A stretch of 64,000 bases of DNA from Echinococcus granulosus (lineage: Eukaryota; Platyhelminthes; Cestoda; Cyclophyllidea; Taeniidae): NCBI RefSeq assembly GCF_000524195.1, contig NW_020170419.1, positions 504,717 through 568,716 on the forward strand. Direction: 5' to 3'. Numbering within the stretch: the stretch's first letter is position 1; every line of letters begins with the position of its first letter. Under the pieces are notes generated by a model. That model ran no database searches and was not told the origin of the DNA. It was given only the letters and a program-made list of their open reading frames with translations. A program made the position numbers and the translations under genes. Below are positions 14,449 through 27,300 of the stretch, in pieces.

Positions 14449-15570
14449 CTACGCCTTCTTTCCTTTTTTTTGCTTTCCTCCCCGCCGTTTGGATTTTGCC
14501 TTAATACCTTGCATTACCATGATGGCTCGCCACCAAGCTTGCACCTGAAAAATAGCCACCAAAGTTTTTTGATTATTTTCCTCCTCCAACCTTCTTTTCT
14601 CTTCTGCGGTTTTGTGATCCAAAACCACTTGTTCACATTGAGCGTACTCGAGTTTGAGGTTCTCGTGGTCCTTACGCAACTTCTCCAGACTAGCTGTCAA
14701 AGCATCTAACTCGGAGGACAGATCTTCAACCCTGGTTAGGCCTTGAAGATACTTCAAATGATTGGCCTGTAGATCGAGTTCACCGAACAGGGAACTGGAG
14801 GTCTCATTAATTAAGCGTTTTTCAGTGTTAAGACGCTGTCTAAAGTTCTGCGCACTATCACTCAGGGCTCTGGTCTCCTCATCACATATGATGCTGTAGT
14901 GATCGGCTCTTTGTCTGTAAGAGGCCTTGAGGTACTTGTAAGACATCAGTGACAATTGACGAGCCTCTTGCCATTCATGTTTTAGCCGCCTAATTACCTC
15001 ATCGTAAAGCAGCCTCTGATTTTCAAAATGCTTCTCTATTTGGTGGATCTTTTCATGCATAAACTTTATCATCTGATCCTTATCCATAATAGTTTTAGCC
15101 AAATCTAGGGGCATATCCACTATCGCCTGTTTATCATCGCAATGCATTCGTAGAGACTTGAAGGTGCCCCAGACATCAATCTCCCTCTCAAGTATTTGAA
15201 AAATATCTATCACCCTTTTAACCTCCTCCAAAAAGGTTCGTAAATTGCTCTCCTCCTCATTGAGTTTACGAAATGATCCATCTGGCAACGCGATGTAGTC
15301 CTCCTGACGACACCGTTCAAAACGGACCAGAGTCTCAAAAAATATTCTATTTAACTCTTTTATCAAGGTGTCACTATTCTTTTCCACACCCTCCTCCCCT
15401 TCAGGGAGGGTTTGAAGCACAGAGGCACCACAAGAGGCGGCTTTATGTATCATCGAGAACTCCTCCACTGTGTCGCTGAAGACGGCTTTCAAAGCCACCC
15501 TCATAATTGGAGAGAGCTTCCATTCCACCTCCTCATGCTGTGGACGGGAGTCGGGTGGGAGGATCTCCAT
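14449..15570 (-). CDS. IQCD: dynein regulatory complex subunit 10-like (IQ domain-containing protein D)
   Basis: A single open frame of 373 residues starting at ATG in a good context (tcaaaATGG). The protein is almost entirely alpha-helical coiled coil (about residues 110-335). It then has one IQ-like motif (VQAWWRAIMVMQG, about 343-355) and a lysine/glycine-rich tail (KRRGGKQKKGKK). Coiled coil, terminal IQ motif and basic tail are the layout of the nexin-dynein regulatory complex subunits DRC9 (IQCG) and DRC10 (IQCD), which sit between outer doublets of motile cilia and limit microtubule sliding. The segment before the IQ motif (LEKLRKDHENLKLEYAQCEQ, then AEEKRRLEEE) resembles DRC10 more than DRC9 by recall. 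The IQ motif is degenerate: Ala replaces Gly and Met replaces the second basic residue. Intronless, unlike every neighbour. Confidence 0.75.
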   Translation of the reverse strand: MEILPPDSRPQHEEVEWKLSPIMRVALKAVFSDTVEEFSMIHKAASCGASVLQTLPEGEEGVEKNSDTLIKELNRIFFETLVRFERCRQEDYIALPDGSFRKLNEEESNLRTFLEEVKRVIDIFQILEREIDVWGTFKSLRMHCDDKQAIVDMPLDLAKTIMDKDQMIKFMHEKIHQIEKHFENQRLLYDEVIRRLKHEWQEARQLSLMSYKYLKASYRQRADHYSIICDEETRALSDSAQNFRQRLNTEKRLINETSSSLFGELDLQANHLKYLQGLTRVEDLSSELDALTASLEKLRKDHENLKLEYAQCEQVVLDHKTAEEKRRLEEENNQKTLVAIFQVQAWWRAIMVMQGIKAKSKRRGGKQKKGKKA

Positions 15571-16089
15571 TTTGACATTTCTGTACTTTTAATTCCATGT
15601 ATTATCGATTAGGAAGCCTGAGAACAGCTGATCGATGACACATTGCTGGAGAAATCAGCTCTTTGACGATTTTGAAAAGTCATTAAGCTAATTTGTTTTC
15701 TCTTTTTTTTTAAAAAAAGCCGCAAAGTTCTAAATTGTGGTGGGATAAAATTTGGCTAGATAGCTAGATATGAGGTGAACTTTTTCATAAATAAGGAAAG
15801 AGGGCTTCTGACTAGATAGACAAATTTGTAGTCAAGACTATTCCGTTATTTAATTTTCTTTTCTTTTTTTTTATTGAGAAATTTACAGCTTTAACCGGAA
15901 AATTGCTTCCTTAAAACTGCCCAGATTTGGAGAATGGATGGAAATATTTTCTGTGGTACCTTCAAAAGGACAGGATATAGATGCTACCTGATGGGGATGC
16001 CCGCAATCCCAAACAGAAAAACGCAGTCCTGTTTGTTGTTCTGTAAGGTTCCACTTTTTTAGAGATTGGCCCAAAACATTCTGGAAATT

Positions 16090-16720
16090 GCGCCCTTACT
16101 CACCCCCCTTTTCTGATTGGCTGAGATTGCGATAGCCCTACTTTAAGTACGTTAGTGGTTGCCCTACTACCAAGGTCATTCCGCCGCTACAATCCTGACA
16201 GGGTTATGCGCTGACCCAGCCTCGGGCCCATTGTCCGGCCGCTTTCGCTGGCCAGCCGCTGGGCGCGTGCGCACGCACTCCGTGCCGCTGTGCTGGCCCA
16301 TCCGCGTCGGTGCTGTCTTTATTTGCTGCTCATCTAGATTCAGGCGCCTCGTACAGACAACCATCTGATCGTGACGACTGGTGATTAATTTTAAAGCCGT
16401 TTTACATTTTTAGGCTTTGTTTCCTCAGACGTTTTGGAATTTGCGCTCTTTTTCGCCTCCTCCTCCTCCGATTGGTCAATACCGTATGGAGATGGGCTTC
16501 AAATGTGCCAAGGCGGAGGCCAATTGAACTACTGTATGGACATGAGAGAGGAACCATCCGGCGTTTTTATCACCCTCTCCATGCTCAGCGATGCTGCCTT
16601 TTCCTCCTGCCAATGATTTGACTGTGCACACTGCAAAATTTCACTTATTTCCATCGTTTAAAAACACCCGACCAATCACAGACGCTACATGCGAAGGGAG
16701 CCCTCCAATCAACCCATCCG
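16090..16720. promoter_or_regulatory. CCAAT-box cluster and CpG-rich patch upstream of the DRC10-like gene
   Basis: The region 0.5-1.1 kb upstream of the minus-strand start at 15570 holds four ATTGG/CCAAT pentamers (16116-16120, 16471-16475, 16672-16676, 16705-16709), NF-Y type sites. It also has a CpG-rich island around 16180-16340 that stands out from the AT-rich surroundings. Inside it, 16263-16276 reads GCGCGTGCGCACGC, containing a 12-base perfect palindrome close to the NRF1 binding consensus. This suggests a promoter, perhaps bidirectional, but no transcription start can be read. Confidence 0.35.
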
Positions 16721-18383
16721 CTGAATACCCACAATAAATCTACAAAGAAGACGAACAAACAGAGTAAGGAAATGAATGACTAGGGGATACAAACAAAGAT
16801 GGGAAAAGCGAGGGGTGTGGACATTTATTGCCCGACTACCCGTCTCAGTAATTATCCACGAAGGAGGAGAAGTGTTGCAAATTACCCAACTAGGAGCGGT
16901 TGGAGAATTATTTATGGTGCTTACTTATGCTAGATCTTTGGTCGCCTCGATTTTGGCGGCTATGCCATTGCTATCCTTTCCAGTGGTGAACTCTAGGGGT
17001 CATTTTGCGGTGGCGATTTGCAATCTATTCCAACCAAACGATAAGGCTACACTGTTTTAGCGTTCACTGTCTTCTGCCCTCCGGTGAGTAATAATTGGGT
17101 CGGGTGGTAATTCGGGAGCGCTGGTTTTAGAACTGATAGACGTCTGTGGAGAAAAGTCGGCTTCCCAATATCCCAAGCAACTGTCCATGAGCCAAAACAA
17201 CCGGGCGGGGAGTAATGCGTTCCGGGGTAACCCCGCGCAAGCTGGTAAACCTTCAGCTGTGGAATCGCCGCAGTACATACTTGTTGATCTGTGGAAAGCT
17301 ACGAGAAGAAAACACTGCCATTTCTAGCCTTGAAACGATGACCAAAGGAGGTAGAATGACCACAAGAAGTATCGGAAAATACGGTTTCTTCATTTCCGCT
17401 TGTGCTTTAGTAATCTTGTTGACGTTATGACTTCCTGTCTATTTTATGACCTCTTAGCACTTCTGCAGGTTAGGCATAAATCCTCTTCTTTGCTGGTATC
17501 CCATTTTACGTCTTTTGGGAGGTGACGTTGAAAAAAACGGGAAGAATATATAGTGTTGTACTTTTCACTTGAATATTCTAACTCTTTCTTGCGTTTGGCT
17601 TTGTTCAAAATGGTTAGCCAAAAAGACTAACAAGTTTGGGGACTAACAAGGTGGCAGTAACGCCATTCGAGCCTCAAAACCTCCAATTTGCAGTTCCCCA
17701 AATTTTGCTTTCCTCCGAATTGGAGGATTATCTGAATTTCACAGCTTGTAATTTAAAAAGGGAAAGCTGTGTCGATATTAAAGGACACGAAAAAGAGAGA
17801 AATTACAGTGCTTCTGAAAGGGGGCGAAGAATATGGCACTGAGATGAGGGGGAGCGCCGTCTGCGACGCGCATTTGGCAGGACATCGCGAATTTTAAAAT
17901 TTGAAGTGCAAGCAGTTGCCTGTCGGTGCGGCAAAACAGCAAGCAAACAAATATTTGCGGCTGAAATTTTTTACCTCTCAGGGTGGAGGGGATGGGCCCA
18001 CAACCTTACAAAACGGTTCTGCTCCGCGATTAAGCTATGAACCTTACCGAACGTCTAGTCCTTCCGTACTCCACTCTGATTGGCTGTGCTTTGAGCATGC
18101 TAGTGCTCACCACAGGATCGAGATGAACCCCTTACTGTAGATCTACTTTCCCTGAAAACAGGAGAGAAAACTCACACAAATACGATATTTTCTTTCTGCT
18201 GAAAGAGTAGTAGGAGAGGTATATACAAAAATAGTCAGATAGGATTATATATCATGTATAGATATATATGTAATCCGATCATCTTCGCGGCGACAGCTGC
18301 ATTGGTGGTAGTGTCGCAAATGGAAGTAGTAAACCTAGAAGACTCACACACCTCATCATCATCGCAATTATCGAGAGGATAAT
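16721..18383. other. non-coding stretch between the DRC10-like and HVCN1 genes
   Basis: Probably the 3' flank of the minus-strand HVCN1 gene plus intergenic DNA. The longest ORF (94 codons, 16776-17060, plus) has no splice sites or family resemblance. Nothing else can be supported. Confidence 0.4.
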
Positions 18384-21300
18384 CTAGGAGGGTTTGAGCT
18401 TTGTCCAAAGCGTTGGACTGCTGGACGGGGATGGGTTGATGGAAGAGTTTGGATTCGAGGTCCTTTCACTAGGAATGCACTCAATAGCTGGTGGGACATT
18501 AGCCGAGGAGGAAGTGGTGTCACCGGGTGCACTGCAACTACCCTCACTGTCAGGGTTGGTCTCTTGGGTTTTGGAATTCATTCCCACGGCAAACTGGGTA
18601 ATAATCTCCGAGGTCAGAAAAACCATTGAGCGGATCGCATTTTTGGTCGCCTCTTTGCCCGATTTAGATACTGAATTACAAATAAAAACGTAAAATTTTA
18701 GTAATTTGCTCATGGAATGATCGATAATTTTTACTACTGACTAATGCATAGCACAAGTCATTAAATCGAGCTGCACGTCTAGACTAATTAACTTTTCGGG
18801 TTACTTACTACTCCTGACTACAATATAATTAGGCAAACACGTTAAAACCCAGACAAAGATTAATAAACGTGGAAGTCGTTACTTGTCATTTACAGCATCA
18901 AGAAGGTGGTTGGACTTGCACCGGTTTCATTTGGCAGTAAATTTTATACACAAATAACCAGATAAACTGACACAGCACGACTGACTATTTGACATTTTGA
19001 ATACTGAGTACGTATATCACGCACTTTTCAACACCTCGGCCAACGAAAAGACCGTTCTTATTTAATAGAATACAGCTGTGCATAGTATTGAATCAAAGAT
19101 TAAGGTAAGACGACGGTAAACAGATCTAGAGAGTGCTTGAAGTACTAAAATTTTTGCAGGACATGGAACATTTAGTTTTTTAATTTTCCAATGAATATGT
19201 ATTAGAAAACTACAAAAAATTTGAATAGTCAGTGTGCGAGATGAATCAAACGCTACCAGTAGCGACACCTATTTAATTGGTCTATCGTACGGTTTGATTG
19301 CCTCCATTGACGCATACAAAGACGCAACTTGTATGTTAAGAACTGTTACGAACAGCGTTTTAAGAAGAATAGTAAAGCTGTGAAATTGCCGAATATTAAA
19401 TGCGAAAAAACAATTTGCTAAAATCCTGTCCCGCTGACAAGTAGTAAATTGCATGTGAATTTCAGCTTTGGTTTGATGTACTTTTTAACATAAAAATCCA
19501 AAGTAAGTAAAAGCTACTGTGATCAATGGGAGGCAAAAATGAAATTGTACCGAAGTCTGTCAATGAAAATGACTCTTTAAAAGTTCGTTATTCTTACCCA
19601 TTAGACTCCCAAAAATTGTTTCTAATAATAAAAAAATGCTGGTTTTGTAGCTCTCATGAGGATTTATATTCTCAAATGTCAGCGTTTGGTGAATACTAGG
19701 TGAATACTATCTACTAGTTAGAATACACCACCTTGGTGCAATTGATCAGGAGGTGGTTTCCCCTCCGCCGCACATCAAGTAGAGAAAAAAGTATATCTTT
19801 CGAGACCCTAGTGACTCATTCTCCATATCGGTTATCGTTTGGGATCTCTTTCATGATGTCTATCCCCCAAGTTTTTATTTATCGCTCTGCGATTTCTTTA
19901 TAAGACCAATGCAACACGCATGACTTGCAATACTTTTCTGGTAAACTCGGCTGCGAGAATATGTCAAAATGGGTAAATATTCCTCTACAGTTAGGTCATA
20001 CAACAAATAATTACCTGTGGGTCGACAGAAAATCAACTGCTCCCTTGGCACTCCCAATTCCACACACATACTTTCGAGGTTGTCAATGTGCTTCTACGGT
20101 GGAAAACGCACAAAAGCGTGAAAAATTATTGGAAATTCTTGAATAGTAGACAGAATCTCTAAGGATTTTTTAAACAAAAACGGCCTTCTGAAAAGGTTTA
20201 AAGAACTTGTGTATTTGAATGTATTCCAACTGAAACGATTAAAACCATATCGTCCAAATGACCGAAAAGGTTGACTCTACTGCTAACCTCGAGAAGTGCA
20301 ATTTTCCCATTGAGTGCCTCTACCTTCAATTCGGACAGCCGTCGAGCCCTTTTTTGCAGTTGGATGCGAAATTCATTTCTCTGTTTCTCGTGCATGAGAA
20401 GACCTATGTGCAGAGACAAAAGCAAGTCTAGAATTTGTCACCAGATAATCTTAGTTTTTTTCCATCATATTTTGTAAATTGCTTACTCGGGCTTGCTAAA
20501 TCTGCTTGCACATTTCTATATGGAAAGGCAATTAAAACACTTGTTTTTTTGCCATAGTAGAACTAAAAGGTTATGTCCTCCTTTTCTTAAAATTTACACA
20601 CAAAAGCTAAAATTTTCCAAGCAGATTTCATCAATACTGAGGGCTCTACTATGTGTCTGAAAGCATGCTAACTTATGCCGCAAATTTTTTAGTCCTAATT
20701 CACTGCAAACATCTAGCAAATTTGAAGGTACCCTCTACAAGGTTTTCAAATGAATGCTATTTAGAACACTTAAAAACGGACTGTTAATTTAAACATCAGA
20801 GAAGTGAACGCACTGTTGACAACTCGAACTATCCGCCAGATGAGGAATACGATGATCAGGGTTATTTCATCCGAGGCAATGTAGACAAATATGCCATCAG
20901 CTATGAGCGATATGATAATTATTATTCCATCCACTATCTACAAATAAGGTAGAAGATAAAATGCATTACTTTTAAGATTTGAGTGGTATATAAAGCCCAA
21001 GCTATTGCAATGTGATTGGTTAGTGTCACCTGCTTATAAATAGACTTCAATAGTGTTACTTTTAACATTTATATAGTGAAAGCGACATTTGTTCAAGTTC
21101 TGTACTTATATGATAGGGTGCTTTAGTTTTCGGCGATTTTGAAATTCCATCTTTGTGCCTGAGTAATGATCCTTTCCAAATAGCTTATGTCTCCGATAAA
21201 TACCCCAGAGTTGCACTGCTATAAACTGTGGCTGAACTTTTTCATAGCAAATAGTAATAATGATTTCTTTAACGGGAGACAACTTACAAATGGCACAGAC

Positions 21301-24300
21301 ACGTGTCATCCACTGCTGATAACTAGATTTGCAAGGAGACATGTGGGAAGAGCTGCCGAAGCCACGTCCGATTTGGGGAACAACACATATCTTGTTTGTT
21401 TACTTACTAAAGCCTTCATTTACTCAGTTTTTTATTCGCACATTCATTTACTAAAAAAAGTCTTTTCGCTTGCTCATTTATTTACTTGTTTACTTACCAT
21501 GACCTGCCTGTTTTGTCTGCAGCTCTCTATCTCCCTCCTACAATCAGAGTATCTTTTACCACCAATCAGGAGAATCGTTTTGTCGGCGTAAACAGGATGA
21601 CACTTAAATGGGAAAAAGTTGGTCGACAGATCATCTAAGTTATACATTGTAAATAGGGAGTTTATAAATCGGCGTTAGTCTTTGAGTGAAGAACAGAAAT
21701 TGTGGTCTATTTTGACATAAAGGGCGGAAATTATGTGCTAGGAATAAAGCTAACGAACTAGCTTGACATAAATGTTCTCTTTCTGTTTTTTTAGACTTAT
21801 TCAAGCGCATCAGACTCCTTAGCAAAATGAAAAATATTTATAAGCGGAGCACTGACCTTGAAAGTTATGGGCTGGTAGTTGGTATAATGAAACAATATCC
21901 TAAAAACTAGTCAGAATACCTAATCAGAGTTTGACCAAAGCAATTTGGGTACAGTTTTGGCGTAAAATTATTTCGCTAGAACAATTAGCGAGAAGTCCTT
22001 GGTTAATTGCCAGAATTCAGATATTATTTCCTTTGATGAGTGCCTAACACGTAATGGTCAGATAAGATCTTTAACTCGTTGTCTATTCAAAAAATATGTC
22101 GTGTGATAGAAAAGTAAAGATATTTGATGGTTGTAAATATGCGGGCAGATTCCTTAATGATGCCCTCTACTTTCGCTTGTTTCACAGACGGAACCCATGC
22201 TAGTACCATGTCCTGATGTATGCTATCGAAATCGTGACGAAAAAAAAAGGCGAAAAAAAATGAGACCTTAGTAACCGTTTTCTCTAATGTCAGCAGCTTA
22301 TGCACAACCAGGTAGCGGCATCCACCATCGGATTCACTAGCTGCAATCCCGGAGACGTGGCTCTAACCCTTTCTGTGGCGCATTTATTTCATTCCTAATT
22401 TCCTTGACCTTATCGTGATTACATGCCCCGCATCCTACCGGCCAATGAAAATAATTTCAAATCACGAAATATTCCGGAATATCTAGGATCTTAACTCTTG
22501 GTGCTTTTGTCCTTCCGATGTTGCACCACACACATCGGGCTACGTCAGGTGGTGTGTAATGGAGCTAACCGGTTTCCGATGGCATATTCTGCTATGCGAG
22601 TCTTTTAAGTCATTAGGCACCCCATCTTCGTGTTGCAGTAGCCATTTCCAACTGTGCCTACCAGACATCCTATATAATTACCTTCCTTTTACGCAATTAA
22701 ATTTGTCTACATTCCACGATGCACACAAAGACACACCTATAGAAGATAGGCGCGATCTTCTGAAAAATAGAATGGTTAATGGAAGGTGTGTAGGTGGTTT
22801 AGGACAGATGAACAGAGAACGCAAAACCTTCCAATGGCACCTATTCACATCTTACGTAAAGGGTAGTATGAGGCACCCGTTTGCCAGCCTTCTGAGGCCT
22901 CAGAACCGCAGTTAATCACGCTACTACCCTGTTGTGATCAAGGTCACTCCAATGCGACTTAAGTACACGAAAAGGTGACCCACCACCTCCATCAACACCT
23001 GGGTACGGCAGTCTATATTAATGACAATAACAAGAGAGTGAACTTGCCTCAAATTTTAATCGAAAGAAAGCTCGTCCCATGCAGAGCACTTTCACAGCCA
23101 ACTGGATGACGAAGACGCAGAGTATGAGGATACTAAGGAAGTGGAGGATACAGGCAATTGTGTGAAAGAAATGACAGCTTCCAAATTTGCCCATCGCCTC
23201 CAGCGGATTTCGCATAAATCGTCCCAATTGAGAAAGGCAGCAGGTGAGATGAGAGCAGTGCATGCTCATTTGGTCCAGCGGGGGAGCGGAGACACTGTGG
23301 TAGACAGTAAATAGCCGTCCTCTTGCTTGTCCTCCATTACCACCACAGTCAGAGCCACCACGGGCAAGACAACAGAGAGCAAAAGGTGAGGGGATAGCCT
23401 CAAATGCCACACCCGAGCGATTGATAGGACGTTGACAACAGATTTCACGAGTTGTAGGAGTGAAGACAGACTCTGGATCAGTGTGACTGGTGCAGTAGTA
23501 GCGGTACATCTTGTGATTCATATGGCTCCGCTCATATTCATATATCTTCTTCTCCGCTAAACGAAGGAGAGAAGGTAGAAACTCCACTTATTTTGACGTG
23601 TAGCACAATTTTGAATAAGTAGCAGACGCATGCAAATCCTCAAATCTGAAAATCTTACATGATTTTCCGCTTCTTCTTCGAACAAATGATTAAACCTTTT
23701 AACAAATTTTGTGTTTTCTAGAACATTTTCCTCTCACCATGACTTCCTCTCTATTTATTAGGCTCCCATGAGAACTTAAGCCTGTTCTTCGGGCAAATCT
23801 GCTTCATAGTAGTTTCTTGTAGAATCTGTGGAATGGCATTTAGAGAAGGGGCTTGTACCACTCAGTTTGCTTGCTTAGGTGAACCATCAGTGGTGGTGGA
23901 GGAACTGCCTACCTTTGGCGTAAAATCTAAGGTCAAGGATACATTCCAGAACCTACTAGTTTAGAAGTACATCAAATGGGAAAGCTAAAAAACTGGGCTT
24001 GCCATTCGTTCATTGTAGAAGGAGGCAGTCAATGGGAGATCGTTCAACAGCTGGAATAAATACGTCATATACTCCTCCCTTTCCTGATAGGGGCAGTACC
24101 AGTGGGTCAGTCAGGGAGGAGTCATGTCTCCTTCTTGTACTGTTGCAAAATTAACTCAAGAAGATTTCCACCTTAAGGTAAAATTAATATTATATCCTGC
24201 TTCATCTTGTCCCCTTCAACTCTTTGATATTCTCACACCTTTCTGACAGTGAGAGAATTTCACGAAAAAAGACAGTTTGAGGTTTAAAAGAGTCATTATA

Positions 24301-27300
24301 AAGAAGGCAAATAGGGCCACATTTATAAAAAAGGCTATTATTTACAGATGCTGAGCTTTTTGAAACGGTTTTGCAATTCTACTGCTAACTTCATTCATAA
24401 AGTATCCAGTGAAACAGTGGATACCTCAAGTTGATGTATATTTATGCCTTTTTTCAGACATTTAAAGTCGGGGATTGGACGCCTACGTAATACATAGAAA
24501 CCTTTAATGTGTTCTCAATCAAAACCGACACGCACCCACAACTTTTTTGTAATTTTGACCGTGCAAAATGAATTAAAGCAGTCACACAGGTTCCATCGCA
24601 CTCACCCAGATCCTGTCCCAAATAGTAGTGAAGGTTTCGAAGAGACTTACCCGGAAGGTGAACAATAATTTATGACTTTTAAAAAGCACGCAAAACTCTC
24701 AGACGACATGGTTTATAAATGTGAACCAGGAAAACAGACACTTGGAAGTCGGGGAGTCAAAAGTGCTACCACACTAAAAATACCTGTTCTTTTTGCACCA
24801 AAACGCAAAATTTGTTTGTAATTAGGAAATATGGGAGGCTAATTAAAGTGGTAGTGTATCGTCCTTTTCATGGATCAATCGATCTCGCTTGAACTCGTCC
24901 GAGTTTTGACGTTACCGCATTTGAAGGTCAGGATGGGAAAATCAAACAATAAAATATAACTTCACGATTAATATTTAAACACTTTAGATCTTTCCCTAAA
25001 AAGTTTAATTAAGTTGAACATTTTATAAGAAGAGTGAAAACTTCGTCTTTTACTGTATATCTTTTATTCCGGTTTAAGGGTGAACAGCCCGAAATAAGCT
25101 CGTGTTTTTCTCGATACGCCTCGTGGCATTGACTTCGCATTTGTAAGCTCCCCCGTAGTGCACGAGATTGCTTATACGTATACATTATAAAGCACCCAAA
25201 TGTATCGTTTTATTGGCATGGCGCTCCATCATAGAGTTTTGCCTACTTACGTCATAAATAGGGATAAAACCGCCTGCAAAATTACAGAAACCTCTACAAA
25301 ATGTGTTTTATATCAATTAGAGGGAGGTATAGTGCATGGTAGTAAGGCCTGTCATTGGGAGCAAGGTAATCTAGACTAATAATCTGGTTCTGCTGGTGAG
25401 TCATCCACAGATGTGATAATTTTAGCCGATTCTGCAGTCTTGGTGATACTGAAAACGTAGCGTCAGTGCTTATCGATTCAGGCACATCAGAATCTTCTGT
25501 TCTCTTTTCTACGGTGGGTGATAAGACATTATCCCCCTTCATGGAGGTGGAAGGGAGAGTCCTAGTCTGGAAGTCGAAAAGCGTCAACTGCCACCACGTC
25601 GGGGGTGGGGGCCAAATAGTGGTCTTGCAGCTTGTCTGACGATGATAATGGGAAATGAAAATTTATGCTTTTGTGTTTTAACGGAAAACAAACAAAAACA
25701 CACTGGTTGTAACCATGACACCAAATAGCCCACATTCCTGAGGCACGTACAATCTATTGCCAGAGGGCTACGCTCCTTCCCCCTCCATCCTTATCCCTCT
25801 CTACCCGTGTTTGTGTGTTTGCGGAAGACTGGACAACAGTTACGGCTAAAGTTTGTAGCCGCAATTTGATGCCAGGACAGTCTTTTCTTCGAAACTTGCC
25901 GGGCTTAGTAAACCCTGTGGAGGTGCTCCAAAAACATACCACATATCCCCCTGCAGAAGAGGATCTCCACCGTGTGATAGGAATGGGAAAGGAGACCGCC
26001 ATCGTCTCCCTTCTTACCTGCTTCCTTAATACATTTTTGGCTCAAACAAGTGGGAAATAAAACCGAGTCAGAAGCGGTGGTGGTTGCAGTCCAACTCTTC
26101 CTACTTTTTCCTTCCAGAGACGCACGAAAGCAAAGTCGTTCTTTTTCATTTGCAGCAAATTTTGTTTTAATTAACACCTGAAAAAATGGGTGAAATTCAC
26201 ACCCTACTTTGAGTTACCATAAAACTTCCTACATGACAAATTCAATCCCCTGTGTATGCAGTTATTTGGGTGTTGCTAGCGCACAGCCATGTATCACGTG
26301 ATAAACTGGGCAAAATAAGAGGGCATCTAAGTTACATTGTCAAATTCGCCTTCCTATACATGGATATTTGCGGCAGCCCCCTTGACCCATCACCCCCCCC
26401 CCTCTTGGACTGGTTTAGACACAGGCAATCACAGAAGTTAATTTAAAATCATGCCTATCCAACGATTATCAGAGGTGGTAGCTTAGCTTTCCCCTGATTA
26501 AAAGGGCAGATTGAGGGCGGCGGTGGAACGGTTACAAGTTGCCTCTGATTGGTCTTTTCAAGGTCATATGTCGGCTTACTTCAGAAGTGTCCCATATTTT
26601 CCCCTGATTACAGATTATCGTTTGGAGGGAATCAGCAAAGAGTGTGCGTGTCCGCAAGTCGACCACACATCATGAGATGGGCAGGAGATTGGAGTGAAAG
26701 ATTAAATGATCCTAGATTTCGTGGGGGCACGGGAGAACTTGGAGGATTTTGCTTTTTGAAGCTCTTTTACTGCATCTTAAAGCCACAGTGGCTATCCTTC
26801 GTCTTTATTGTGGCTATTAATCATCTTCTGTCGCTATATTTACTGTTGGAGTGAAAACGGGCCATGTCTTTCTGCTGTATCCAAATGTCGCGCCAGAGGA
26901 TTGCTACTTTGTTTTTTCCCCCAATTAATTTTATTCGGGGTAAAAGGGGGCGAAAGATGGAGAGGAAGATAAAAGGGATAAAAAATAAGTACTAAGGTCA
27001 AAATTACGGAAATACACTCTTTAAAGGTGGCTTGCTGCATAGTAGGTTAACAGGAAACAATCAAATCCCGTCTCACGGGCTTTGACAGATTTGGCAGCAG
27101 GAGTTACATTCCTCTTTTTCTTCTCACCCTACCTTAGACACTCAAAGTCCGCTCTAACCTCAAAAGTTAGTTGAGAAATTTGACCCCAACTGAAGAGGAG
27201 GCTCGAGACGTCGTTTCACCCGACAGTCATGTGAGTGCCCGCCTCCATCCCCCAGAGTTGGGTAATCTTCAAGTCTACGAATTTAGCTCATTTCCTCCCT

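Noticed and set aside
16776..17060. 94-codon plus-strand ORF
   Set aside because: No family resemblance, no supporting splice signals and no second exon.
21187..21591. 134-codon plus-strand ORF
   Set aside because: Its second half is translated simple sequence (ttact/tcatttac repeats) and it lies in an Hv1 intron on the opposite strand.
22087..22305. Minus-strand ORF with a protein-like C-terminal half
   Set aside because: It sits between the Hv1 S2 and S3 exons, has no donor before its stop, and S2 joins S3 directly in phase and in register with human Hv1.
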